A DNA stretch of 64,000 bases, taken from positions 7,942,501 to 8,006,500 of the forward strand of contig OZ005698.1 in assembly GCA_963930775.1 (NCBI GenBank). Reading direction: 5' to 3'. Of this stretch, positions 1 to 10,830 are shown piece after piece. Numbering within the stretch: the first letter of the stretch is position 1; every line of letters begins with the position of its first letter. Below the pieces are notes generated by a model. That model did not search any database. It had not been told where the DNA came from and saw only the letters and a list, made by a program, of their open reading frames with translations. This DNA comes from Cliona cf. orientalis. Its lineage: Eukaryota; Porifera; Demospongiae; Clionaida; Clionaidae. The position numbers were made by a program, and so were the translations under genes.

Positions 1-179
1 ACACGTTTATTAGTGTCAAATGGAGGAACCACGACATATGCATGCATATCTGCTATGAACAGCACATGCTGCATATTTGTTACTCATACCTTGTACATCC
101 CACTGCGGTTCACCATAATACCATGCCTTATCATTGGCCACATTATGCATACTTGTGTTACAGGGATCAATGCTCTCAC

Positions 180-3100
180 CTTATTTCTGTAGTTCACATC
201 TGCCCCATTCTCCACTAAAATCTCAGCAACATGGAGATGACCTTTGACCACTGCCGTCACCAAAGCTGTCTCCCCGAAATCATTCTGAACAAGATAAGGA
301 AAGATAATAGCTAATTCTACCACGAATATGATGGGTAAACTATATATATCTCACCTTTGTTGCCATATCAATATCAACATGATACTTGAGAAACAATTCA
401 ACCATGTCTCGTCTCCCATGATAACTGGCAGACCAGAGAGGATGCTGGCCATGCTAACATACACAACAAGACATCAGATCATGTCAACACAGATACTTGT
501 CTATTGCCATGCAGTGGCACGTACTTCATCATAGATATTAGGCTCCACCCCCTGTACTAAGAGAGATGAGAAATCTCTGATGTCTGCAGTGCCATCATGA
601 CAGAGCATCAAAAACGTCTCCTCTTTGGAAGCCTGCGATAATAATTATAGATAATGGAAATGACCATGTAATGTCAATTAACAACTCTGCCACATTATTT
701 TCATCGACATGTAGCATTTACTAATGCTAATACAGCACTTCACACAATTTTCCTAAAACCCAATGATCTATGAATAGCTATTCTCCCTCAATTATATTAT
801 TATACTCACCATTTGTTTCTCATCATAGATGATGACATCATCAATAGAGACGAGGACTATCCCATGGCTTCGGAAGAACTTCGCCCTTGGACAGATGGCA
901 TCAGCGATGTATTGTGGCACTGTCCATGTTATCTCCAGACTCCCCACTACTATCCTATCAATGACTGCTGTCAGAGAGGGAATCTCATACTCCTCGGCAA
1001 AAGACTGCCACAGCTTCACAACATAGTCCAACGAAATCTGTGATATCTTTCGCTCAAGTTGAAGCACCACCTTGATCTTCTTGTATTGCTTTGTGGTGAG
1101 CTTTGGAGAGGGTTGATCACATTCCTCATCAGAATCATCCACAGATAAATTTTGGTACTCGATATAATTGATAAGTTTTGTTGTGAGGTAGAATCCAGAG
1201 AGACGGGCCTTGTACTCTTTCATAAGGCTCCCCACTTCTTGGTCACTCGGTAGAAACTGGTCGACCAGTTGCTCCAAAGGGCTGCAGTGATGATAATCCC
1301 ACAGATGTTTGAGGGTGATAGCGGCAAATAATTTCTTCACATCAGATGTCTCAGGAAAATCACACTCAAAGAAGGTGATTAGAAAGTCCCTCACATTGCT
1401 GATATCACTCTGGGACTGGAGAGCTGACTGGACTTTTAATATAAGAGAGGAAAAGAGTGCTTTTATCTTTTCTTCATTGGAACGAATCATTTCCACACCT
1501 GCATAGTAGCAACATCACTTATAATATTATGATTGCTACTACAACAGTAACTTTTCAGCAAACAAAATATTATATTTAACATCTTAAATTAGTAAACATA
1601 TGATTGTACATTCTAATGTGTGCACACTAGCTATTCTGCCTATAATTAATTAATAATATTATACGTGATAGCCACTTAAGGGTACTGAAAATTTATGATA
1701 ATCTAGGTATGCAATGTTCTATGCTAATCATAAACTGACTTTGTTGTCTCTTCTCAGGGCTGGCTGGTGGTTGGACAACAGCAGAAGATACTTGTAGTAT
1801 CTCTATATAATAAAATCCAGTCAAACAAACTGATATTAAATTTAGTGGGGACAAACTAAATAGTTTACTGCTGCAAAGTTTTCTATTTTGCATTCAGGTG
1901 AGCTGTCATTATTCAGATTTCAAATTAATCGAGACAGCTAGATCGCTAAGTTCAGTCTAAAGACCATGCACCAAGGCATTGCCCACTAGTTAGAGTGCCA
2001 TAGGAGATTAGGTTAAAGGTACTGTATGCATTCTTGGACAAATCTGAAAGTCCATGCGGGCAGTGTCGATAAACTGCCAATTCTGTTTGCCTCACCTTAT
2101 AAAGGTATATTTGTACCAAAAGAACTATAGGCACATGACCTAGCTACCACCACTTTCATAAATAAAGGAAAGTCAATCCCCAGGTGTTTAAGGCATTAGG
2201 CGTTGGGCAGGGAATCCATTTGCATCATTTTTATAATGTCTTAAATATACCTAATGGATGTTTAGTAGCCAGCTCCTTGCAGAGACGTCTGTCCACCATA
2301 GCCACTGCATTTAGTAGAGACCTCCACGACGGTAAACCAAATCGCTGAGTGGGGTAGTTCTGCTTAATCCACTGGCTGAGGGCTTCACTCCAGCATCCAG
2401 CGATGTCCCTGGGACGGCTTTCCCTTATCCTATCAATGTCGGCTTTAGCAAGACCAAGACAGGCACTGAGCTGTTCCCACTTGGCAGCTAGTGAGCCACA
2501 CTCAACAGACACAATATTCCAGTCATCCTCCGCTGTAGAGGAGAGGGGTCTGTACACACATGCAGGGGGTATTTCTGCTAACGAGGGGGGTAATGGGTAG
2601 TCAAGGGGATGTCGAGGCAAGCCCCATATTAATTGACTACACGTGGATTGTGGATGACATACCCGAAACTGCTGAAATAAATTGTTGTAATAGCTATTGT
2701 TTTACTCATATTATGGTATGCACAATTGCAGTGCATGGTTATTTCAGGATTGTGCTAAAGTGGGGCCGGGGGGGGGGGGGTGGGTGGGGGTCGTCTAGTA
2801 CCAACTCCAATTGGGGTGGCAGCCCCATGCTATTAATGGCGGTGAAAGCAAACTCATAAGGGAGGAATCGATTCCAAGGGGGGATAAAAGCATCCCTATC
2901 CCCTTGAAATTAATCCTGCAATTAGCTATATATGTGTGAATGCACATGGAAGAGATGAGGGTAGATGCATACAAACTATGATAATCCTCTTAATGGAATA
3001 GCTACTGTCTTACTGAGAGTCTTGTTGTTGACGGTGGAGAGAAGTGCTTCAGTGTCTGTACGTGGGGTAACAAAAGTAGAGTTCAATTAACTGATCATGT

Positions 3101-6100
3101 GTATGCTGGAAGCTGAGTGCGTCGTAGGCTATAGCTAGCTACCTACAAGTACATGGGAGCCAAGATGGCGTCACCAGCCTGGCAGGGGGGGGGGGGGAGA
3201 GGGGGGGTGCATGTGGGTTCATCTGTACCCAATCCCAGGGGCGTAGCCAGGATTTTAGGTAAGGGGGTGCTGGACTACGCATGCAAAGCGCAGAGGAGGT
3301 TGGACATGTGTCGATCATCAAATGTCACCAATGTGCCGTGCATCAGCATAAAATGTATATAAACGTAATATGGCAGGTAGCTAGCTATCAATCGCGCACT
3401 CAGTGCCTCGCGAAGGATGCCATTGGGAAAGAACTCGGTGAGCCTTGACCGTCTGAATAAGCCTTTCAACCCCGTTCAACCCCAGTCAAATAAGCAAGTA
3501 TTGAGGCTTTGTTGTTGCTCATAATCAATTAAAAGTCAGCATTTCAGGCTGATTAAGGCTTCGTTCGTCTGTTCTCCCTCTCTGGATTTGAAATCAGGCT
3601 AAGAAAATCATCTTTGATTAAATCTGTGATCAAAACAAGTGCAGTACCAAGTCGCTAATTTATGCAGGAATGCTAATTTAGTCATGTGTACATGATACGC
3701 GGCCAACCTCCTCTGCGCAAAGCACATGCAAAAAATTTTAAGCCATGCCCACTTGTTAACTCAGTGATAAGGTCGAAGTTCAAATTGTCACTGTTTTTTG
3801 TAGTAGATGATGGTTTGGAGTAGCTAAGGGGGTGCTAGATGAGGCTAGCTGTTCTATGGACTCGTGAACTAGGCCAAAAGCAGAAGGGGGTGCTCGAACA
3901 CCCTGAGCACCCCCTGGTTACACCACTGAATCCATATACCCGGTGTGCATCCACACTTCGCATGAATAATTTCTAACACTAAGCACTCATTCTTGCCGGG
4001 CTCCTCATGTCACTGCTAGGTAATTTTTACCTGGGTAAAACTCAAACCTTACAAGCAAATAGCTAAAGGTGGCTGTACAACACAGTTGGATGGTATGACA
4101 TAATAATATTATAGCATTTCTGAACTACAGATGGTATTACCGTGTTAAAACGCAAGATCTAGCTAATTAAGCACAAGAAAATTCGCATTGTAAGACTTTT
4201 CATAATGTACTGTAGAATCCCGCAATTACACCCCCCCCCTTTGTATATAGTCTCGCACAGCCAGACTCTTACACCTCGGAAGGGGGAGGGAGAGAGTCTG
4301 GTAAAGTGCTATACATCAAGTTGTCCCAGCGCCTCGTACGAGGCGCGACCAATCAGATTGCATCTTTAGTTGGCAGTGGCATATCCGATTGTGAACGGAG
4401 AATAAACACGCGTGCGCAATGGTATCTCGTCCGTTCATAGTCGGATATGCCACCGCAAACTATGTAATGCCATAAAGATGCAATCTGATTGGTCGCACCT
4501 CGTACGAGGCGCTGGGACAACTTGATGTAGCTATAGCACTTTACCAGACTCTCTCCCTCCCCCTTTTCCCTGAGAGAGAGTCTGGCTGCGCGAGACTACT
4601 TTGTAGCTACATGCTATAGCTATATAATTATATAGCATTGGGCAAAAGCGAGGAGGGGGCTATACGCGGGAGCCTAACATTTCCAAGTGATGACCATTAC
4701 CGACCATCGAATGCCTCGTGGGGCACGCGATGTTTGGCGGATCCAGGATTTTGAAAAGGGGGGTTGTAGTACACTTTTGTGCGCGAAATTTTAGAAGCCA
4801 CGCCCACTTTGGGAGCAAACCACGCCCATTTCGATCGTTTTTGAGACAAACTACCAGTCCAATCGATCTATTTTCGAACAAATTTTCTTCTAAAGCATTC
4901 TAAGGTGAGCCGCATAGCAGCAGTTTTCTTAGTTCTATAGCCAGAAAGGGGGGTTCCATTTAGCTTATCATCAGTACTTCTTAGTGTTAGATGCAGCCCA
5001 AAGGGGGGTACACTTGCACCCCCCTTACCCCCCTGGATCCGCCGCTGACCTGGCTTATGCGCGAGAGGGCGTAATCTGAAAAATATTTTTCGAGTATATA
5101 AACACTGTCATTTCAACCCAATCATTGGTTATCTCAATTTCATTTCGACATAACGAAGTTCATATTATGGAGACTCACTGGTTATTTTTTCAGTAGTTAA
5201 GCGGAGTGAATATAATATGCAGAGGAGGGTAAATTATTCTTAGCTATAGCTAATGGCCAGTTAAACCTTTATGGTACTCGATTATTATAATAGTTAATGA
5301 CTGTGTCCAACTTCTCTGAACGAACTAATGTTCCAGAAAATGTAAATTAAGTACTGTTGTTTACAATTTGGAATTTGGATTATTCAGGCAATGAGATTTC
5401 CTCACGCTACATTAAACGATCAAATGAAAGGAAGCATGAAACCGAGACAACCACAATTACGGTCAAAATAACCATTAATATTATTTCTTACAGAGCTAGC
5501 TAGCTAGCTATAGAAGCTTCCGATGATTATACTGAATCTGTGGCTCTACTACAAATAGTGACGTTGTTGCAGATATGGTTGTTGCACAATCATTGACAAG
5601 CTATATTAATAATATTGAGGGCTTCAAACACTTTCCTTGATGCAAAGGGTGCAGAATTCGAAATTGGGCTTTCCCAATATATAAAGATACACCCCCACGG
5701 AAGACTAAATTTTGATTTACCCCCTCAGGAAGCCTAATTATCGACTTTAACCATCAAGAACCAATTAAAAAGAGGGCTTGACCCCTCCAAGACTCATTAA
5801 AATGCAACAAGATGCAGTGTCATTCGCATGATAACCCCCCCCCCCCCCCCCCCCCAGGATTCATTATTGTCTTCATGGTAACCATCTAGATTTCATTAAA
5901 ATTGAGTATTTACCCATTAAGATTTCATTAAAAACCTATTTTTACCCATCAAGAACTCATTAAAATGGCATAAATTTAGACCCCTCAGATGTAATTATGG
6001 CTCTTCCGTGGGGGTGTATGGCTATTAAATGGAAAAGCCCATTGCATGCTCAGGCGTTTGTTGTTAAAGGATTTGGCTTGGTGTAGCTACATGTCAATCC

Positions 6101-7094
6101 GGCTATAGGCATAATATATATATTATGATATTATATCAAGGGCTTATCGACCACCGAAGGTCGATAAGCCCTTGATAAGGCCACTCCCAATCAATCATTA
6201 GTTTCTGGTCACACCAGTAGTCTCAAGTACATGCGGGCGGGCGGGTAGTTAGGACTATGGGACTATGACTAATTGAATTAAGACAGGAAGAGGAAGTACT
6301 TAAATTATACCACAAATGCATGGTCAGCAAACCTCGAGCGCAAACAATAGCCTGTCAGATCGTATCAGCTAGCTATGAGTTGTTGAAGTACACTGGCAGG
6401 TCAACAGAATGCAGGATGACAAACTGATGTGATATAGTGAAGTTTAGAGTATTCGATTCACCATGTGCAGCAAGGCAATGAGCTTGAGATCGAGATCTCG
6501 AGAGTATCATAATGTTTTATGATGACTCAATACGTGTAATTGTACGTCATCTTTTCTATGAATATCATTATAGTCCTCATAAACCGGCTTTTCAAAATAT
6601 CATGCGGGCGGGTGACCAGAAACTAATGATTGATTTGGAGTGGCCTAATACAATACTACATATCAGAGTAGGGCATTTTAGAGAAAAACCCAAGCTGAAT
6701 AGCTATAAACTATAAATTCCTCAATACCTTTTTCACTATCATAATCGGTCGCTTCCTTCAGGTTGTCCGAGCTGGCGGCCGCGGTGGTGGCAGTAGCGGT
6801 AATCGCTGGATTCGCAGGAATGCGTGATTTAGCCCTTATCTTGGCGGCGTAAGGCTCTTGGTTGGCGCTAACCAGCGCCTCCTCCAGCTTGCTCCAGCTA
6901 GGCTCCAGATCCTCACGCTGAATCCATTTGTTCACCATGGCCTTTCTGCGCAAGCTGTTTCCGCCACAAAGCCCGCGAATCTCCTGGACGGTCTTATCCG
7001 AGAGGCCGAGGTGAAGTGCCACCTCCTCCCACTCATCGATATCGAGCGCCTCCAGAAGACGACAAACTTCGTCAGTTGAAATGTTTTCGGACAT
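180..7094 (-). CDS. Copy A: death domain-death domain-X-ankyrin gene, 3' end off window
   Basis: Spliced gene read right to left. Exons I can place: 6728-7094 (DD1), 3014-3055 (14-codon linker), 2251-2532 (DD2), 1740-1802 (Pro-rich linker), 810-1498 (X domain), then ankyrin exons 525-632, 355-453 and 180-284. They are flanked by AG/GT signals, keep consistent phase and total 1755 nt (585 codons) with no stop. By comparison with copy D, exons 9-17 (more ankyrin repeats and the tail) lie beyond the left edge. The start is the ATG opening MSENIS, conserved with copy D. The 3.7-kb intron 1 is packed with inverted-repeat elements. Death domains and ankyrin repeats are protein-protein interaction modules, so a cytosolic signalling scaffold is likely, but this is inferred from domains. 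No disabling change is seen. Confidence 0.8.
810..1498 (-). CDS. Copy A exon 5: X domain, about 229 residues, unrecognised
   Basis: A single 689-nt exon (phase 1 to 0). I do not recognise a named domain. The N-terminal half is predicted helical: ALFSSLIL, FLITFFECDFPETS, LWDY, LEQLVDQFL and LSGFYLTTKL. An acidic spacer (DDSDEECDQPSP) follows. The C-terminal half runs through KKIKVVLQLERK, WQSFAEEYEIPSL, the strand-like EITWTVPQYIAD and a final SIDDVIIYDE. Codon-level conservation with copies C, D and E shows it is under coding constraint. Confidence 0.85.
2251..2532 (-). CDS. Copy A exon 3: DD2 death domain
   Basis: A 282-nt symmetric phase 1-1 exon. It begins at a CTACAG acceptor just before the codons for EDDW. 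It encodes a second death domain: LAAKWEQLSACLGL (helix 2 motif), DIDRIRES, the WSEALSQWIKQNY helix, then LPSWRSLLNAVA and KELATKHPL. The product is intact. An upstream ATG in the same frame (MCVQT in sister copies) lies in the intron and is not the start. Confidence 0.85.
3236..3928. mobile_element. TIR element in intron 1 of copy A, 693 bp
   Basis: Starts CAGGGGCGTAGCCAGG and ends with the imperfect inverse of CAGTGGTGTAACCAGG. The subterminal G-rich strings AAGGGGGTGC are mirrored at the other end. It is flanked on both sides by AATCC, a possible 5-bp target duplication. No transposase ORF is visible. The ends resemble hAT-like or Chapaev-like non-autonomous elements, but the superfamily is not settled. 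Confidence 0.6.
4248..4598. mobile_element. MITE, TAGTCTCG family, 351 bp
   Basis: Long inverted arms: TAGTCTCGCACAGCCAGACT at the left is mirrored at the right, and the inner arms include CGCCTCGTACGAGGCGC and CAATCTGATTGG. Flanks CTTTGTATA and CTTTGTAGC agree at 7 of 9 positions, consistent with an aged 9-bp target duplication. It shares termini with the element at 8913-9234. There is no coding capacity. Confidence 0.7.
4733..5047. mobile_element. Short TIR element (MITE), about 315 bp
   Basis: GGCGGATCCAGG at the left is mirrored by CCTGGATCCGCC at the right, with G-runs just inside both ends. Non-autonomous. These ends are typical of animal hAT-type MITEs, but no clear 8-bp duplication is visible. 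Confidence 0.6.
5666..6040. mobile_element. MITE with GGGCTTTCC ends, 375 bp
   Basis: The termini GGGCTTTCC and GGAAAAGCCC, and the inner arms around CACCCCCACGGAAGA, are inverted copies of each other. ATT lies outside both ends. The interior has repeated ATTAAAA-type segments and a long C run near 5827. It belongs to the same family as the element at 31329-31720. Confidence 0.65.
6134..6177. repeat. Perfect hairpin, 19-bp arms
   Basis: TATCAAGGGCTTATCGACC is followed after six bases by its exact complement. It abuts the TAA duplication of the neighbouring MITE. It could be a terminator-like or cruciform structure or a remnant of an element end; no function can be assigned. Confidence 0.7.
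6179..6645. mobile_element. Harbinger-like MITE, 467 bp, TAA target duplication
   Basis: GGCCACTCC with an AATCAATCATTAGTTTC arm is mirrored at the right end, and TAA flanks both ends. CATGCGGGCGGG strings lie inside each arm. A TWA duplication with GGCC-starting ends is the usual PIF/Harbinger pattern. There is no transposase. It lies just 3' of copy A exon 1, inside intron 1. Confidence 0.7.
6728..7094 (-). CDS. Copy A exon 1: DD1 death domain and acidic Ser/Thr linker
   Basis: Encodes 122 residues plus one base (phase 1). Residues about 5-85 form a death-fold pattern: a helix around EVCRLLEALD, the WEEVALHLGL motif, then SLRRKAMVNKWIQRED and the closing W-KLEEALV helix. A Ser/Thr/Ala-rich tract and an acidic end (DYDSEKG) follow. 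The donor is GTATTG, as in copy D, rather than the GTAAGG of copies B, C and E. A Harbinger-like MITE ends 48 bp upstream of the ATG, where copies B-D have a conserved GC-rich promoter block. Confidence 0.85.
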
Positions 7095-7142
7095 CTTAAA
7101 TTCTTGATCGTACCACAGTAACCAAGTAGCTACCATAAATTA

Positions 7143-7422
7143 GGCCACTGTTTGTTGTAAACGTGTTTCTGGTCACATCAGAGCTCACTTAGCCATGCGG
7201 GCGGGCGGTTATCATTATTCATTATTCCATTATTTTACCTCAGTATATCCTGTACAATTTGAACATTTCCTGGACAAACCACAGACAGGATGGTGACATT
7301 AATTTTGGTAATTGAACTGAGCATGCGCAGTGCCAAATAATGACAATAATGGCCAAAACAGGGGGCCTCCAAAATAGCATGCGGGCGGGTGACCAGAAAC
7401 ACGTTTACAACTAACACTGGCC
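7143..7422. mobile_element. Harbinger-like MITE upstream of copy A, 280 bp, TTA target duplication
   Basis: GGCCACTGTTTG with GTAAACGTGTTTCTGGTCAC is mirrored by the right arm, and TTA flanks both ends. It shares the CATGCGGGCGGGC subterminal motif with the element at 6179-6645. Its edge is 48 bp from the start codon of copy A, so it may sit in that gene's promoter or 5' UTR. Confidence 0.7.
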
Positions 7423-8052
7423 TTAACTAGGGACACATGTGAGTGCACCTAGGAATTTCCTCGCTCCGCAACTCAGCGCACAAGTCAATTGGCAAGGCAA
7501 GGTAGGCGAGGGTGGTACTAAAAGTAGGAACGGGGAAATGAGAAACGAGAAATTGGAAATGAGGAAATGGAATCGGAAATGGAAATGGTCGTCGTTGACA
7601 ATACCGTGGTGGATGCCATAGTCTATGGTGTATCAAAAGGTCGGTATAGATCTTTTGTAGTTACTATGAAATAGGGGTGCTTATGCATGTGTACCCCCTT
7701 TCAGTCACATAAGCAACAATTCAGGCTGGATTCCATAAGATGTTTAGCTACTGAGTCACCAACCAAGTTAAGATCATTTGCCACCCCATGGTCACTCAGA
7801 GCTTGGTATGATGCAAGTAAACCAAAGCAAGTCACAGTGACATCTTCAATACAGTCACCAACAAATTTGAGATTGTTGGACCTTGTAGCTACATCTACCA
7901 GCCTGTATCAGGGGGCCTATACTGAGTCATGCCAGGTAGTCTCAGGACTCTGGCGGGCCAGACAGCCCGATTCTATAGTTTTTGTGACTATAGCGAAATA
8001 CACATAAAGGTTAATACTCGTGGCCATATTATTTGCAGCGGTGACTCTGGTG

Positions 8053-8434
8053 AGTAGGGACACGCACATTATGCTTTTTAAAGTTCCTATTATGCTATGC
8101 TCTAATTCCCAAAACCAAGCCAATTATGCTCATTGTTTTGTACCTATTATGCTCTTAATTTCTCTCAATTTTTAATATTTTGCATGTTAATCCGTGATAA
8201 TTCGTTTGGAAACTTACACTTTAAGATAGCTTTATTTTAAATAACTACCCAGAAAAGACAAGCAACAGCCATATACTAGACTACACTACTCACTTAATAT
8301 TAGAAAAGTATTGTGTACTCGGTTGATTACCTGACTACCCCATATTTTAACCCTATTATGCCAGCATTATGCTGGCATAACAAAACCACCTATTATGCCC
8401 AAAGCAATGCCAGCATATTGTGCTTGTCTCTACT
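8053..8434. mobile_element. Candidate TIR element, 382 bp
   Basis: AGTAGGGACACGCACATTATGC at the left matches, inverted, GCATATTGTGCTTGTCTCTACT at the right. GGTG lies outside both ends. The interior is AT-rich with repeated ATTATGC units. There is no coding capacity and the superfamily is unknown. Confidence 0.5.
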
Positions 8435-8912
8435 GGTGAGTAACATTACAGCTAGTACAATTGATGCTATTACACGTACAATGCCGTACGGCAGTAATAG
8501 TAGGTTGTCATAATTTTCTTATGTCTACTTACACACACTTTACACACATGGATCAGAAAATGCTCCCCCCCCCCCCCCCAAACTGTCCTTTTGAATCACT
8601 GATCTAAAAGGTGTGTAGCTGGTCCTTACTAGGACTTGAAGGCCCAGACTGAGACTCTGTGATGAAGTTTATACACACCCAGAGTCTGAGACTAAACCTG
8701 AACAGACACACAATAGCAGGAATCAAATATGTGCTGGATGTGCACACTTTAACAGCGTCCATGGCTATGAAACTAGTCTGTTACCTGCACGAGCTATGGG
8801 AATTTGCATGCAACTGAAAACTATCTAGTGACGACCATTTCCATTTCCGTTTCCATTTCCTCATTTCCAATTTCTCGTTTCTCATTTCCTCGTTCCTACT
8901 TTTAGTACAACC

Positions 8913-9234
8913 TAGTCTCGTCCCCAGACCCCACCCCCAAAAGGAGGAAAGGGTCTGGTACACATCGAGCGCTTTTTGGGTCTTGCTGACTTGGCATGTC
9001 TGAATTCTGTCGCACCAATCAGATTCACGCCATGTGGCTTGCATGTGATTATCGTGTGACCCCGCGCGCTAGCCGCCTATTGCTGCACGTGAGAGCCGCT
9101 GATGCGTTGCCATGCCTATACGATGCGTTGTCATGACGATCACATGACCTGCTGCATCCTGTGCGCCCCAAAAAGCGCTCGATGTGTACCAGACCCTTTC
9201 CTCCTTTTGGGGGTGGGGTCTGGGGACGAGACTA
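8913..9234. mobile_element. MITE, TAGTCTCG family, 322 bp, 9-bp target duplication
   Basis: TAGTCTCGTCCCCAGACC at the left is exactly mirrored at the right, and the inner arms around AGCGCTTTTTGG are also complementary. AGTACAACC (9 bp) flanks both sides. The sequence near 7510 looks like an uninterrupted version of the target, which supports insertion. A 9-bp duplication with long arms suggests a Mutator-like source; that is an inference. Confidence 0.75.
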
Positions 9235-9258
9235 AGTACAACCCGGTAGGCGAGCGGG

Positions 9259-10302
9259 GGTTGGTGTAAAACCTGGACTCTGGACTCTGGACTGGACTGT
9301 GGACTGGACTATGGACTGAGATTTGGACTGGATTTTGGACTGACGCGTTTGATTTTGACGACCATTTCCAATCAACCTTACTAGGATCGACTGAACGAAG
9401 GGCAGTAAATCTATCACTTCTGTTGGAGCATAGGGTTGGAGTGGTGTCTGGGGTAACAGAAATGGAAAACAATAGGCTTACTTCCTTATGAAGTCACGGT
9501 GGGATCAAGAACTAAGCATGCAGTGTATTTGTCATTAAGCCTACATGTCAGTGCTTCTGATTCACTAGTATCAAACCTCTGGGCTGCCTCAGCTAATGTT
9601 TATAGTCTTCAAATATAAGTTTGTGATGCAAATGACTGTTGAGTTACTTAAAATGATATTGGACTCAAATCGTTTGACATCTTGATCATACGTACATACT
9701 AGCCTATAGCTGTGGCACCTGAGCAGAAATTTTGGATCTTACTAGCACATACATGTATCACAACACAGAGTGCATTTCAATCTTGTCACCTTGATTCCAC
9801 ATGGTAAATATTCACACTGAAGTTGCAACACTGCACAAAAAACAAAAACAAACAGTTCACACAAAAACCAAACATAAGCTGCAGATATTCTGTGTTGCTA
9901 TCAAGGAGGTTATGATATCCCGGAGTACAGTTAGACTTCATGGTGTAAAGAAGGGAAATGCAGCCTGGACACAAGCAGTCACTGTCTGGCTCATGAAGCA
10001 CTGACAAACCGTACTAATTCAGGCTTACTGATAACACAGCATGCTGATTTCTTGATCCCACCGTGACTTTATGAGAAAGTAAGCCTATTGTTTTCCATTT
10101 CTATTAGCCAAGGCACCTCTCCAACCCTATGCTCCAACAGAAGTAATAGAGTTACTGCCTTTCGTTCAGTCGATCCTAGTGAGGTTGATTGGAAATGGTC
10201 GTCAAAATCAAACGCGTCAGTCCAAAATCCAGTCCAAATCTCAGTCCATAGTCCAGTCCACAGTCCAGTCCAGAGTCCAGAGTCCAGGTTTTACACCAAC
10301 CC
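9259..10302. mobile_element. Foldback element, about 254-bp arms with CTGGACT subrepeats
   Basis: The arm at 9259-9512 is the reverse complement of 10048-10302, with a 535-bp spacer. The outer part of each arm carries a degenerate tandem TGGACT array of about 75 bp. The inner part includes GTGACTTCATAAGG-like and AACAATAGGCTTAC strings. The spacer has no recognisable gene. Short ORFs across the arms are artefacts of the repeat. Confidence 0.7.
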
Positions 10303-10330
10303 GGCGAGCGGTGGGCCATGGGTTGGGTTA

Positions 10331-10363
10331 GCCTCGTGCTTGGCACGTGCCAAAGCACGAGGC
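10331..10363. repeat. Hairpin with 16-bp arms
   Basis: GCCTCGTGCTTGGCAC is followed at once by its near-exact inverse complement. It sits just outside the foldback element. A (TAA)n microsatellite follows near 10470-10492. No gene is recognised between 10303 and 10830. Confidence 0.6.
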
Positions 10364-10830
10364 TCTACTAAGCTAGGTGGGGGCACGGTGCTAAAATCCT
10401 TACGTTCTGTAGATCTATTTGACTGTCTCTGGCGAGGCGCTATAGTTAAGACTAGGAGTCTGAAAGTTTAATTAGTAATAATAATAATAATAATTTCGGT
10501 GAACACACCATTTAAGGTGTACAAGAAATAGTAGTTATAAGACTATATTAATTTGAAAAAGCTATCTTTCGAGGTCTTAATCTTGCAAATTGGTCCCGCG
10601 GAATCGCCGCTAGCTTCATTTTTGCTTGTATTAAATTTCTATGGAGAAAATTTAGGTGGGCGTGGCTTCGTAACGGTTTTGCCTACGATCGCGTTACAAG
10701 CGCCGTTGGATAGAGCTCGTGGAGAGCTACCTTCGGATACTCGAACATTGATATCCCACTGGGAGAAGTTCCGCGGAAAAATTGGTGAAATTTGGATGTC
10801 TGTAATCGCTACTTACACACCCCCCCTTAA

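Larger units (their letters stand above)
7501..9258. repeat. Foldback-like repeat with purine-rich arms
   Basis: A segment with TAGGCGAG, ACTAAAAGTAGGAACG and repeated GGAAATG units (7501-7594) recurs inverted at 8830-8912 and continues at 9234-9258 after a nested MITE. The interior (7595-8829) holds a small TIR element and no recognisable gene. Short ORFs inside it look spurious. Confidence 0.55.

Noticed and set aside
7439-7636. Overlapping ORFs on both strands with Lys/Glu/Asn- or Pro/Phe-rich products
   Set aside because: They are translations of the GGAAATG tandem repeat arm.
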